A stretch of DNA of 64,000 nucleotides from Dermacentor variabilis (GCF_050947875.1 NC_134568.1:263322315-263386314); one strand, 5' to 3'; counted from the first letter of the stretch, positions 21,191-32,040 are shown. Notes: generated by a model from the letters alone, not told the origin. Numbers and translations are program-made.

Positions 21191-22775
21191 AGCAATAAGA
21201 TCGGGGACACAGCTGGACGCCGGCAGCTATGACTCGGGCTAAGTGTTGTTGAGATATAAAATGGTTCTCCATGGCGAACAGCGTTCCGTCTGTCACAGTG
21301 GTTGAGTACGTACTAAAACAACGTGTAAAATGCTGCCTTTTACTGTATTGTTGTGTAATATTACTTCTTATTAAACATTAAAACCCGTGCTGAGTTATAT
21401 AAATGTATCAAACGTTAACAGTATGGCTAGGACGCCGAATTTGTAGGAAAGGCGGGGGCCGCTTAAGTGTGCATTCATAAGACCAGTCACGTTTACAACT
21501 CTCAGGCACCTCTTAGACAGTCGATGACTAGGATGCAGCCTGTCCTGTCGGTGCTATGTATAAGATGCATTAGCAAGCAAGGTGTTACGGACGGGACGCC
21601 ACACCATTACTTCAACGCGGGACACTGCCTTGTCTTCCCGGAAGGAAAGTGAAATTGTGGGAGTTAAACGCCAGGAGCCGCAAGAAAGGACATCATCAAT
21701 GTGGTCTTGGTGCAAAGTGGAAGCTGAAGGATGCTTTTAGCACGCAATACTTCGCAGCAAGTAAGCGCTTGGCCGGGTCCTGCTGGATGGTACTTGGGGC
21801 CCGTGACTACCTCGCATATTCCAGAACTGTAACGGTCATTGGTTCCATGAGCTTTCCGACGTAGCTAACGTGTGCCATAGATCGATAGAATCCCAGTTCA
21901 GGCGCAGACTTCTAGCCGAGATTTTTAGCAGGGAGATAAGGCAGTGGTGTTTTCCTTCCCGAGAAATGACGTCGCTGTAAACCGGTCTCCTTTCTGGCTT
22001 AGCAGTTCCCTCTTCTTGATCTACGCCTGGTTACTAGCTATCTGATCAAAAATTGACTTTGTGTGTCTCTATTTCCATTCCAAACGAAAACGTATCACAT
22101 ATTGAAACATGTACAAATCAATCACTGCGTACAGCAATGTGGGGGAACGTTTTTCGCGTCACCACTGACATGTACTGATCAGACGCCATCCATGGAGTTA
22201 TCTTACTTAATAGCTTAAAAGGCTTTCAAGTAAGAGTGCGAAGTAGGTGTCTGATTGCTACATATATATACGTCGGAATATGGTCACTTTTGTAAGTTAC
22301 TGTATCAGTGAACCACTGCACGCTTGAAGTCAAACAGGTGACGCCAGTGTCAAATCTAGCAACAGCTTTACGACTGTCCTCGCAGAAATGTTGGGCTACC
22401 GTCATTTAGAAGACATAGTTCACGGTCCAAAGCAAAGGCACCATATATCTGTTCTTGAGCTTCTCTGTATGTGGTCAACAGCACTGCAGTACCCAGGATT
22501 ATTCAGGGACCGCCGCACCTCTCAAAATATATTTGAGCCTCTCAAAGTCAAAATGACTTCTTTTGGACATGCCGTCCCAACCACTGTAAAAGACAGCCCT
22601 TCTTTTTCACCATGAGGCACATGTACTCGTTGTCGATATGTGGCGGCACGGGCTGGGCGAAGTAAGGTCCGCACGAATGAAAACGAAATATTTACTACTA
22701 GTTCATATGTGGTGGAAGAAAATTATTTATGTTTTGATAGCCGTATCATGGTTGACTAGTTCTGTTCGCATATTA
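21191..22775. other. 1.6 kb without recognised gene
   Basis: Short frames only, no family motifs. A short TATATA stretch lies near 22262-22270. Confidence 0.45.
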
Positions 22776-23005
22776 CCCGCCGTGGTAGCGCAGTGGGTTT
22801 GGCGTTGTTCTGCTAAGCCCGAGGGCGCGGAATCAAATCCCGGACGTGGCGGCCGCATTCCGATTGGGGTCAAATGCAAAAATGTCCCTGTACTGTGCAT
22901 TGGGCGCACGTTAAAGAACCCCAGGAAGTCGAAATGAATCCGGAGTCCCCAACTACGGCGTGTCTCATCATCATGTCGTGGTTTTGGCACGTAAAACCCG
23001 ATACT
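22776..23005 (+). repeat. tRNA-derived SINE, Ruka-like (copy 2)
   Basis: Starts 'cccgccgtggtagcgcagtg' (22779-22798) with the A box; the B box 'ggaatcaaatcccgg' lies near 22829. The acceptor-like ends cccgccgtgg / acgtggcgg can pair. The body contains 'cacgttaaagaacccc' (22907-22922), 'ccaactacggcgtg' and a final 'ttggcacgtaaaaccc'. Better preserved than the copy at 1009. It abuts the foldback-like element at 23008. Confidence 0.9.
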
Positions 23006-23007
23006 AA

Positions 23008-23450
23008 TTTTATTAAGGCGAAAACCTTAGCTGGCTCATGGTTCGAAAAAGTGAGCGTCCGGCACCAAAACTGGGGGTCGGACCCTCGACCTATGGCGTT
23101 AATTACTGCAAATTAAGGCGCATTTAATTAAGAGAGTTAATTAAGGTTCTTGAACACACGACCTTCGGTGCGAGTCAAATCCACGGCATTTCGTGTTAAT
23201 TAGGGCAATGTTAATTAAGGCACAATAAGGGCACTCGAACCCAAAACCTTTAATAGGAGTCGAACCTTCGACCTTTGATGTTAATTAAGGTGATGTTAAT
23301 TAAGGCACAGCTAACTAACGCACTAGAACCCAGGGCTATTGGCGTTAATTAGGGCGATGATAATTAAGGGACATGTAATTAAAATACTCGGACCAACGAT
23401 CTCTATTGGAAGTCGAACCCACAACTTATGGTGTTAATAATAACTCTTAT
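23008..23450. mobile_element. Left half of a split foldback-like element
   Basis: Begins with AAGGCGAAAACCT (23015-23027) then 'ggctcatggttcg', the same left end as the element at 13541. The interior is a different satellite, units of roughly 100 bases containing 'gttaattaaggc' and 'gaaccc..acctttggtg'-like blocks. The right half lies at 31205-31445, displaced by about 7.7 kb of nested LINE and LTR elements. Confidence 0.7.
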
Positions 23451-24419
23451 TATTATCATCATGATCATCATCATCATCATCATCATTATCAACAGCCTGG
23501 TTACGCCCACTGCAGGGCAAAGGCCTCTCCATACTTCTCCAACTACCCCGGTCATGTACTAATTGTGGCCATGTCGTCCCTGCAAACTTCTTAATCTAAT
23601 CCGCCCACCTAACTTTCTGCTGCCCCCTGCTATGCTTCCCTTCCCTTGGAATCCAGTCCGTAACCCTTAATGACCATCGGTTATCTTCCCTCCTCATTAC
23701 ATGTCCTGCCCATGCCCCCCACCCATTTCTTTTTATTGATTTCAACTAAGATGTCATTAACTCGCGTTTGTTCCCTCACCCAATCTGCTGTTTTCTTATC
23801 TCTTGACGTTACACCCATCATTCTTCTTTCCATAGCTCGTTGCGTCGTCCTCAATTTAAGTAGAACCTTTTCGTAAGCCTCCAGGTTTCTGCCCCGTGCG
23901 TGAGTACTGGTAAAATACAGCTGTTAAACACTTTTCTCTTGAGGAATAATAGCAACCTGCTGTTCATGTTCTGAGAATGCCTGCCAAACTCATCCCCGCC
24001 CATTCTTATTCTTCTGATTATTTCAGTCTCATGATCCGGATCCGCGGTACTACATGCCCTAAGTAGATGTATTCCTTTACCACTCCAGTGCGTCACTACC
24101 TATCGTAAACTGCTGTTCTCTTCCGAGACTGTTACACATTACTTTAGTTTTCTGCAGATTAACTTTTAAACCCACCCTTCTGCTTTGTCTTTCCAGGTCA
24201 GTGAGCATGCATTGCAATTGGTCCCCTGAGTTACTAAGCAAGGCAATATCATCAGCGAATCGCAAGTTACTAAGGCATTCTCCATTAACTCTTATCCCCA
24301 ATTCTTCCCAATCCAGGTCTCTGAATACCTCCTGTAAACAGGCTGTGAATAGCATTGCAGAGATCGTATCTCCCTGCCTGACGCCTTTCTTTATTGGGAT
24401 TCCTTTCTTTATTGGGATT
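23451..24419 (-). pseudogene. RTE LINE, second copy, 3' third only
   Basis: Minus-strand relative of the RTE at 16820. From right to left: 'MLFTACLQEVFRDLDWEELG', motif C RFADDIALL near 24265, 'LTDLERQSRRVGLKVNLQKT', 'RRIRMGGDEFGRHSQNMNSR' with a frame break near 24060-24090, and the degraded C-terminus. The (ATG)n tail is at about 23455-23497. The 5' end is cut at about 24419 just before 'GVRQGD', with a small duplicated 'cctttctttattgggatt' there. Endonuclease and most of RT are missing. Confidence 0.88.
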
Positions 24420-24590
24420 CAAGATGATCATCATGATCAGCCAGTTTTATATATCCACTGCAGGACGAAGGCGTCTCCCTGAGATCTCCAATTACCCCTG
24501 TCCTGCGCCAACTGATTCCAACTTGTGCCTTCGAATTTCCTAATCTCATCACCGCACCTACCTAGTTTTCTTGCCGTACTCAACTGTGGT
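24420..24590 (-). pseudogene. Another RTE-type 3' end, split by copy 2
   Basis: Minus-strand RTE-like 3' terminus with 'gatgatcatcatgatcagcc' at the tail and the block 'ccactgcaggacgaaggc', similar to but distinct from the RTE tail at 23500. It breaks at 24590, where the left LTR of copy 2 starts. It continues after the right LTR as 'ttcccttctcttg' (31190-31203). Joining the two sides with a single GGT gives an uninterrupted RTE-like segment, so this is the target into which copy 2 integrated. Confidence 0.75.
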
Positions 24591-25361
24591 TTTAAGGATT
24601 GGGGGCTCAATCCCATCGCTCGTAATCAGTTGTCAAGATTGGAGTCGGGCATGAATTAGCAGGTAGCTGGCCCATGACGTCGTCCAACTTATCCACTCTG
24701 AGGACGTTGTTGAAGGGAAGGACTGCTTCTCATCGAGAACGACGAATATGAGTTTATTTACAGTATATACATCAGGACGTTCCACTTCATCAGTCTAGCA
24801 TGACTGCGACATAAAATACCCTGAGTGGCTGCACAACAGCGTTTTATAAACACTCGGTCCTCCCTCGATCCCAAGGTGAGGAAAACGTTCGACCAGTCAT
24901 CGTTAACAAGTCGCCTCTCTGCGCGAGGGATTACACATACACACACTTCCACACAGGTTCACGGTCCCCAACCGACGTCAGACGGACTTCGTAGAACTCG
25001 GGGCTTGCATCATGATAGGCGCCTTTTATTCCCCGAGCCGACCCTCGCAGCGCAGCCGCCAGTTGCCCATTGTCTTGCGTCTTGAACGGTTCGTGGGAAG
25101 GGGCCTCGAACTACGTTCGCTCGGGGACTCCCCCGCTCGCGGCAGACCGGGTAGGCGGTGTCGTGTTCCGGCACAAAGTCTGCTTCGTCGAACTCATCTC
25201 GGCTCCTGCGACGGAGACTCGAGGACGCGCGCATTGTCCTCCGGACACAGTAGACTTAGTGACGCCGTGGCTAGAGGGTTGCGGCGACCTTCCAGGAAAA
25301 GTTTGACGCCGCTGTCGCAACTGGCTGGCAAAACTTGCACTTCAGCAGGCCGTTCTTAACA
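24591..25361 (-). repeat. 3' LTR of copy 2
   Basis: On the minus strand it starts TGTTAAGAACGG (25361) and runs to 24591, where the expected terminal TTACA has decayed to TTAAA. Same length and layout as 30416-31186. Contains the LTR promoter-like TTTATAAAAC and the AATAAA signal. Confidence 0.9.
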
Positions 25362-25775
25362 GCGCCTCCATGGCCCGGAAAATCTCTACTGCCTAGTGCT
25401 GACAACCGCTGGGCAGGAAAAGAACGGCTGGTGGCCAGGGGGTGATGCCTTGGCTCGCAGCGACCACTTGTGTAAAAATGTCACCGCCCCAAAACATCCA
25501 ACAAGGACAGGCAACTGCAAAACGAACCCTACAACACGGCTCTGCGCCGAGATGACGTACCTTGGATCTCACTTTAGATCCGCTAGGCTTCAACGAAAAC
25601 ATAAGTGCAGAAAGAAAAAATGCTGCATTTCTCTATGCCAATTATTGAATCAATTTCGTGCTGACAAATTCAGCAATCATGGAGGGAATCCTACTAAATG
25701 AGAGGGGATCTTCTTGGTTTAACAAAATTAACAATAATAACCCTAAAATCTAGGCGAGACCCTTAAACGCAGAAT
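25362..25775 (-). other. 3' non-coding region of copy 2
   Basis: About 410 bases between the RNase H stop and the 3' LTR, with no open frame of note. The bases next to the LTR ('ccatggaggcgc' on the minus strand) are only weakly purine-rich, so the polypurine tract is not obvious. Confidence 0.6.
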
Positions 25776-26291
25776 TCAAATTAGCCTGCTCAAACCACCC
25801 GCATTGCTATGCAACTTTCCCTTCTTATATCTAACGGAGAAGTACTCTTGGAGAGTAAGACTCCATCGGAGCAAGCGGCCATTTTTGTGTGACATTTGAT
25901 TGAGACACGTCAGAGGACAGTGGTCGGTCTCGAAGATGAACCTCGCTCCGTACAAGTAACATGACAACTTCTGGGCGGCCCAAACTAAACAAGCGCATTC
26001 CTTCTCTGAAGCGCTGTATGCTTCCTATCTTACAGCTGGTTTACGGCTGGCATAAAGGATAGGATGCTCCTCGTTATCGTCGCCGACCTGACTAAGTACC
26101 ACGCCCATACCTTTGTCGCTTGTGTCGCATTGAACTATGAATTCCTTTGTGTAGTCTGGCGCACTAAGCACAGGACGAGAAACCAATAGCGTTTTCAAAC
26201 TTTGGAAAGCGTTCTCTTTGTCCTTATCCCAGTGTACGCTACTTGGTGCTCCCTTTCGGAGGGCGTCCGTGAATGGACTTGCCATTTGCGA
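25776..26291 (-). pseudogene. pol: RNase H of copy 2
   Basis: C-terminal domain of pol, which would degrade RNA in the hybrid. The first Asp is in 'FIVQCDTSDKGMGVVLSQ' (about 26135). A frame break occurs near 26025-26035 after 'ILYASRKPAV'. The domain resumes with 'FIFETDHCPLTCL' carrying another catalytic Asp and ends with 'KLHSNAGGLSRL', where the usual Asn-Ala-Asp has Gly instead of Asp. No integrase follows, so RNase H is the last domain of this pol. Confidence 0.88.
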
Positions 26292-27305
26292 TTAATTCGG
26301 AATGTACCGTTGATAGTACCCCACAAGTCCCAAAAATGAACGAAGGTCTGTTTTCGTGCGCGGCTGAGAAAATTCTCCAATCGTAGCTATTTTCAGCTCG
26401 GCCGGCCGTCTCATGCCCTGGCCGACAACATGGCCCAGATAAGTAACCTGCGAACAACCAAACCTACACTTTTCCGCTTTCATCGTTAAGCCGGCTTTCC
26501 TCAACAGGGAAAACACCTGTTTGAGGTGCGATATGTGTTGTTCCCAGCTGTCCGAAAAAATTCCTACATCATCAAGATATGGCAAGGCGAACTCCTGCAA
26601 GTCTTTTAGGACAATATCCATTAACTTAGAGAAGCTAAACGGCGCGTTCTTCAGCCCGAAGCTGAGTGCGAGAGGGCGAAAAGTGCCTACAGGTGAGATG
26701 AATGTGGCATAGCGGCTGGCACTTTCTGAAAGGGGAACTTGCCAGTACCCCCGCACGAGATCTATAGTTGAAATGTATTTAGCAGCGCTAACTCTTTCAA
26801 TTCGTTCCTCAATGTTGGGTATCGGGTACAGCTGATCCCTAGTGATGGGAATTAACTTCCTGTAGTCAACACACGGACGAGGGTCCTTGTTAGGGGTTTC
26901 TACCAGTATTAGCGGTGACATGTAGTCACTCACAGCGGGCTCAATAACTCCCAACACTAGTATGCGCTGTATCTCTGCTTCCATAATCTCTCTCTGTTTT
27001 GGCGACACCCTGTAAAGCTTTGATCTTACGGGTTCGGTTGATGTCAGCTCTATTTTATGCGTTATTAGTTCGGTTCTACCTGGCCGATCGCTGAACCTGT
27101 CGATATATTCCCCTAACACCTCTTTTAGGCCCTCTAGCTGCTCGGGTCTTAGAGCGTGCGAGCTTACCGAATGTTTTACTACTTCTTCTAGGCCGATTTC
27201 AGAGTTGGAGGTCGCCCTATACTCCTTAAACTTGGTACTAGTGCCATCCTGCTCTTTGATGGTATAGTTAACGACTCCGCTCCGCTCTATATACGGCTTC
27301 ATCAA
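26292..27305 (-). pseudogene. pol: Reverse transcriptase of copy 2
   Basis: Continuously open for 337 codons on the minus strand. 'YRVSPKQREIMEAEIQ', 'SPLILVETPNKDPRPCVDYR', motif A 'STIDLVRGYWQVPL', the motif B region 'LSFGLKNAPFSFSKLMD' and motif C YLDDVGIFS (about 26560-26586) are all present. The thumb/connection follows, 'YLGHVVGQGMRRPAELK' to 'FLGLVGYYQRYIPN'. The frame ends at TAA 26294-26292, where Tyr is expected. Its upstream edge is a TAA at 27317-27315 between integrase and RT, also a Tyr codon in copy 1 ('VYHSNLLKP'). The original polyprotein therefore ran from integrase into RT without a break. Confidence 0.93.
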
Positions 27306-28561
27306 ATTGCAGTGTTAAATCCTCACCTCCTTCCTGCGACCGGGCATTTTCAGAGCATAGTTAGTATCTGAAAGTTTGTGCAACACTTTAACGGGCCCGT
27401 CCCACTGAACTTCAAGCTTGTTCTTTCTTGAAGGTATCAGGATCATTACCTGGTCTCCGGCGTTAAACGTACGAAGCCTCGCATTCTTGTCGTCATAGAA
27501 TTTGGCGTTCTTTTGAGCTACTCCCATGTTCTTTTCGACTAGTTCTTGGGTTGCGCTTAGCCGTTCCAGCAGATTTGGCACGTATTCAACCACTGTAGGA
27601 CTCTCTCCTCTTTCCTCCCACATCTCTCTTAACATTCTTAGTGGAGAACGGAGTGTCCTCCCATACACTAGTTCTGCTGGCGAGAACCCTGTTGCTTCAT
27701 GTGGAACCGTTCGCAAAGCAAACAAAGTTGCCGGTAGACAGTTCTCCCAGTCCTCCTTGTGCTCGCAACAGAGCGCACGCAAAACTCGCTTAAGCACTGA
27801 ATGCCATCTCTCTACACTGTTTGACTGAGGGTGATAGACGGAACTGTGTATGAACTTTACCCCGCACTTTTGCAAGAATGTGGAAGTCAGTGCGCTGGTG
27901 AATACTGACCCTTGATCCACCTGAATTTCGGCTGGAAACCCAACTCGTGCAAACATTGTCAAAAGCGCGTCTACTACTTCGATGGAGTTGAGGTCTTTCA
28001 GAGGGATTGCTTCTGGAAACTTTGTAGCCGGACACAGCATGGTAAACAAGTACCTGCAACCCGATTTTGTTTTTGGTAGAGGCCCTACCGTGTCTATCAC
28101 AAGTCGTCTGAAAGGTTCTGTTATTAAGGACACTACCTTTAGTGGAGCTTTCCATGTCTCTCCTGCTTTACCCGAGCGTTGGCAGGCGTGCATGATCTTA
28201 CAAAGTTTTCTACGTCTTTGAAACAGCCAGGCCAGTAGTATTCCGTAAGCAATCTTTCCTTTGATTTGTTTATGCCTAGGTGGCCGGACCACCCATTTCC
28301 ATGACAGAGACTCAAAAGGTCCTCCCTGTACTTAGTAGGTACGACTAACTGATCTAAAATCCTACCCTTTGGATCTCTGTTGTGCCGATACAACAATCCT
28401 CCTCTCTCATGTATCGTCACGTTGCGCCTAGCAATGCCTTCTTTAGCTGTGTGATGTAATTTAGCTAAGCTTTCATCATTCTTTTGATCTGCTGCCAGTG
28501 ACTCTTTATCCACACGTAAGAGCTGATCAAAGTTCTTTGAGGCCGGTGATAGTAACGACAC
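27306..28561 (-). pseudogene. int: Integrase of copy 2
   Basis: The N-terminal zinc-binding part shows the His pair in 'LCHGNGWSGHLGINKSKERL' and the following 'YYWPGCFKDVENFVRSC'. A frameshift at about 28190 disrupts the Cys pair and moves into the 27315-28292 frame. The catalytic core has Asp in 'VIDTVGPLPKTKSG', Asp in 'IQVDQGSVFTSALTSTF' and Glu in 'SNSVERWHSVLKRVL', 35 residues after the second Asp. The core is followed by 'LRTVPHEATGFSPAELVYG' and a GPY/F-like end, 'NKLEVQWDGPVKVLHKL'. It lies between protease and RT; ordinary Ty3/gypsy elements have it after RNase H. Confidence 0.93.
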
Positions 28562-29143
28562 TGTCTCGCTTGCGAGTGCATCAGCGGTCTCTTCCTGCAG
28601 GGGTGAACTTTGACACCCTGGCGATACGCTTTCATTGAGCTGGTCAGCTGGCAGGCTTTCCTCGACATTTCATCCTTCGAGCCTAGCTGGGATTCGGTTA
28701 TTGAAGTTAACTCTTTTGCTGCTTCCGCTGGAGCAGCTTGTGCATTTTCAGCCGAAAGCGACGCGATTTTACGAGCTTGGCCTCGTGCCAATGCCTGTAC
28801 TACGCACACTCCCAGCTTAAGCCCTTTTTCACGCGGAAACCGATTTGAACGATTCGAAAAAATGTAAGGGTACTGCAGTGACAAAAATTTGGAAACTACA
28901 GCCTCGGTCACTAGCTCCCCGAATGGTCCACTGATTTTGACTTTGGCCATGGGCAGACACACGCTGTGTTCTTCTACAACCTGTTTGATCCGTGCTACTT
29001 CTCCAGTGAAGTCATCTACCGTCACGTAAGACGGATGGACAATGTCCATCGTGGTGGCACTGTCTCTTAGCATCCGGCATGGTTTGCCATTAACTTGCAG
29101 GTCGTGAAGATATGGGCTTAAAAGTTCCATATTCTCGTCTTTT
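28562..29143 (-). pseudogene. pro: Aspartic protease and spacer of copy 2
   Basis: 'LLSPYLHDLQVNGKPCRML' leads into 'RDSATTMDIVHPSYV', whose Asp-Ser-Ala is the likely retropepsin active site. 'HSVCLPMAKVKISGPFGELV' and 'YPYIFSNRSNRF' follow. After about residue 110 the sequence becomes Ala/Glu/Ser-rich and low in structure ('AENAQAAPAEAAKE'), a linker to integrase. A frame change at about 28560-28600 joins it to the integrase frame. Processing enzyme for gag-pol by family analogy. Confidence 0.85.
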
Positions 29144-30214
29144 TCATCTACGTAGGAAAAAAACTACGCTAGGCTTTCCACAGTTTACAACTATATGTCC
29201 CAGTTTGTGGCATTTATAGCAGCGGATCGGTCTAAAAGATCCGAATTTTCTTTTCTGCTCTTTTGGTACAGTTTCGCCGTTAGGTTTCTCCTCGCTCTTT
29301 TGTGCGGGCTTTTCCCCTGCGTCTACAGGCTCCGATCGTCTAGTCTGCAAACCCTTTTTGAACGGAAATGGTCTCCGCGGTCCATTTCGACCGTCCCAAT
29401 TACCGTCCTCGGCGTTCAGCTTTCTACGCGTTGCGTACTCTTCGGCTAATTCCGCCGCCCTTTCCACAGTGTTTACATTTCCTCTGTCTTGCACCCACAG
29501 CTTCACAGATGGTGGGATGCTTTTGTAAAACTGCTCTAGACACATGCATTCAATGATCCTGTCTCTGCTCTCGTGCGCTTCCGCGCTTTTCAGCCACTCG
29601 AATAGGTTTGCCTTTGAGCAATATGCAAACTCCGGATACCCCTCGCTATCTTTCTTGCCTGTGCTCCTAAGCCTTTGCCGAAAAGCTTCGGCTGAAAGGC
29701 GGTATTTCTTCAGGAGATTCGCCTTAACTTTCGCATAATCATATGCACTCTGTGCACTGAGTCTGGCGATTACTTCCGCCGCCTCACACGGCAACATAGA
29801 CAGCAACTGCTGTGGCCATGTACTCGGACCGAAGTTCATCTTCTTGCAAGTCCTTTCAAAATTGCATAGGAACAAGCCTATGTCCGTCCCGACCTCAAAT
29901 GGCTTTATCAGCCTGTCCATGCGGTATGATTCTGCCTCACTTGATCGTCCCAGAGCCCCTTCACTTCCTTGAGACAACTCCAAACGTTTGCTTTCAAGTT
30001 CAAGTTGCATTTTTCTTAATTCGCCTTCCTCTCTCTCTTTGTCCCGTTCTTCGCTTTCTTTCAGAAGTTCCAACTCCATTTCAATTTCTTCCTCACTGGC
30101 CTGGTCGGAAATTAGGTTCAATAATTCCGATTTTAGCATTTCCTTGCGTACATCTAGGCCCAGTTCTTCACTAACAATCAACAATTCGTCTCTCAGCAGT
30201 CTCCTTAACTCCAT
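29144..30214 (-). pseudogene. gag: gag of copy 2
   Basis: Open for 356 codons from the ATG at 30214. Residues 40-75 are strongly charged and probably coiled-coil. The middle block ('FEVGTDIGLFLCNFERTCKK', 'WPQQLLSMLPCEAAEVIARL', 'YRLSAEAFRQRLR') is the capsid-like region shared with copy 1. The C-terminus has a CCHC zinc knuckle, CYKCHKLGHIVVNCGK. The frame ends 'SVVFFLRR' because of a run of seven T on the coding strand (plus strand A run 29157-29163). Removing one T restores the reading frame into 'VDEKDENMELLSPY' and protease. Confidence 0.9.
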
Positions 30215-30396
30215 GATTGCTGGTTTACTGCCTTGGTCCTGCTCGCTAAATCTACCTAGGAAAACACAACCTAGCTAACAATCAGCAATCTAGCTTCCCT
30301 AGAGTTCTAAACAGGACAACCACAAAATGAAGCCTAGAGAGTCAAAGCAAGAACCAAGCACTCACCGCAGGCACAGCACGACGTCGCAAAGTCCGT

Positions 30397-30413
30397 CTCA
30401 CCGCTGTCAGCCA
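30397..30413 (-). other. Candidate primer-binding site of copy 2
   Basis: Two bases inside the 5' LTR end, the minus strand reads TGGCTGACAGCGGTGAG. Starting with TGG next to the LTR is what a tRNA 3'-end-complementary site looks like. I cannot assign the tRNA. Confidence 0.45.
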
Positions 30414-30415
30414 GT

Positions 30416-31186
30416 TGTAAGGATTGGGGGCTCAATCCCATCGCTCGTAATCATTTGTCAAGGTTGGAGTCGGGCATGAATTAGAAGGTAGCTGGCCCAT
30501 GCCGTCGTCCAACTTATCCACGCTGAGGACGTTGTTGAAGGGAAGGACTGCTTCTCATCGAGAACGAGGAATATGGGTTTATTTACAGTATCTACATAAG
30601 GACGTTGCACATCATCAGTCTAGCATGACTGCGAGAGAAAATACCCTGAACGGCTGCCCAACAGCGTTTTATAAACACTCGGTATTCTCTCGATCCTAAG
30701 GTGAGGAAAACGTTCGACCAGTCATCGTAAACAAGTCGCCTCTCTGCGCGAGGGATTACACACACACACACTTCCACACAGGTTCACGGTCCTCAACCGA
30801 CGTCAGACGGACTTCGTAGAACTCGGGGCTTGCGTCAGGAAAGACGCCTTTTAATCCCCGAACTGACCCCCGCAGCGCGGCCGCCAGTTGCCCATTGTCT
30901 TGCGTCTTGAACAGTGCGTGGGAAGGGGCCTCGAACTACGTTCCCTCGGGGACTCCCGCGCTCGCGGCAGACCGGGTAGGCGGTGTCGTGTTCCGGCACA
31001 AAGCCGAACTTATCGAACTTATCTCGGCTCCTGCGACGGAGAGTCGAGGACGCGTGTATTGTCCTCCGGACACAGTCGACTTAGTGACGCCGTAGCTAGA
31101 GGGTTGCGCCGGCCTTCCAGGAAAATTTTGACACCGCTGTCGCAACTGGCTGGCAAAACTTGCACCTCAGCAGGCCGTTCTTACCA
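30416..31186 (-). repeat. 5' LTR of copy 2
   Basis: Minus strand from TGG(TAAGAACGG...) at 31186 to ...AATCCTTACA at 30416. Its pair is 24591-25361, and solo relatives are 10152-10922 and 32924-33732. The consensus ends are TGTTAAGAACGG and CAATCCTTACA. Confidence 0.92.
30578..30675 (-). promoter_or_regulatory. LTR promoter-like TATA and poly-A signal
   Basis: On the minus strand TTTATAAAA (30675-30667) is followed about 85 bases downstream by AATAAA (30583-30578). This is the U3-R arrangement expected to start and end the retrotransposon transcript. The same pair occurs in the solo LTR at 10664-10671 and 10756-10761. Inferred from motifs only. Confidence 0.5.
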
Positions 31187-31204
31187 CGGTTCCCTTCTCT
31201 TGAA

Positions 31205-31445
31205 GGCGAAGTTAAATAAGGCACAGTTAATTAAGGCACTTGAACTCACGACCTTTGCTGGGAGTCGGGCCCAAGACTTTCGGTGTTAATAAGGGCGAAG
31301 TTAATTTGAATAAAGTTAATTAAGACGCTCTTACCCACAACCTTTGGTGGGAGAAAACAATAGGAATTAACAACGCGTTTGAATGAGAATGTAAAGTAAT
31401 TTAATGAATGTCTCGCCAGCGCGCAGGCTTTGACCTTAATCCTCT
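31205..31445. mobile_element. Right half of the split foldback-like element
   Basis: Continues the 'gttaattaaggc' / 'acctttggtggga' satellite found at 23030-23450 and closes with AGGCTTTGACCTT (31425-31437). That is an imperfect inverted match (10 of 13) to AAGGCGAAAACCT at 23015. Together the halves make an element of about 0.68 kb opened by later insertions. Confidence 0.65.
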
Positions 31446-32040
31446 TCAGCGTATGCTAAAGCGACCGTCAAGTTTTTTTTTTCTGTTCGCATGTTACCAG
31501 AATTGGGAATCGGTTTTCAAAGCCATATTGACGGAAATCCGAAATTGGCATATTTAGCCCTGCACTTTAGTGTTTATTTATGTATTTATTACGTCGAAGT
31601 TGTATATGGCTAGGTTTCCGTGTTTTCTGCGTGCGGAGAGGAGTTTCGCGTAGACCAAAAAATCGATATAGCTCAGCTCATTTGGCTCTGTGGCAGATCC
31701 AGGACAGCAATCTTGGGAAGGGGGGGGGGATTATTCCGTAAAAGTCCGATGTGTGCGCCTCTGTACATTGAGGTCAACATCGCCTAGCGACGTTATAAGC
31801 AGTTGCGTTCTGGCCATGCTATGGGTAGGGCGCGTACTGTGCGCACCGAGAAAGAGCAGCGTGCCCTTTAATGACGGCATGAGCAGAAGAGGTAATGGGC
31901 GCGAAAGCGGCGGGAAGCCGCTAACGCCGAGTGCGCATCGGTCGACAGGTCTGGACCGCCCCGTAGCCGTCTTCCGTCCGACGGGGAACGGCAGCGTACC
32001 CATGAAGATCGGCGTCCAGACGTAGGTTGGGGCCGTCATT
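31446..32040. other. Unassigned stretch
   Basis: Host-like AT-rich DNA up to about 31680, then a more GC-rich part that may be the decayed 5' continuation of the endonuclease fragment that follows. A short poly-G lies at about 31721-31730. Confidence 0.4.

Larger units (their letters stand above)
24591..31186 (-). mobile_element. Full-length Ty3/gypsy element copy 2, INT-before-RT order
   Basis: A 6.6-kb minus-strand LTR retrotransposon with two LTRs of about 771 bases in the same orientation (24591-25361 and 30416-31186) and one gag-pol between. Order on the minus strand: gag 30214-29144, protease 29130-28600, integrase 28561-27315, RT 27305-26292, RNase H 26291-25776, about 410 bases of 3' non-coding, then the 3' LTR. 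Flanking bases TGGT (24587-24590) and CGGT (31187-31190) fit a 4-base target duplication with one later change, matching the clean 4-base duplication at the solo LTR 10152-10922. The two LTRs differ at about two dozen positions in the first 380 bases aligned by eye, so the insertion is not very recent. Inactive: two nonsense codons and at least three frameshifts. Confidence 0.93.

Noticed and set aside
29150..29170. Run of seven T at the gag-protease junction of copy 2 as a programmed -1 frameshift site.
   Set aside because: Shifting -1 meets a TAG almost at once; the protease frame is +1, and copy 3 has gag and protease in one frame. A simple indel explains it.
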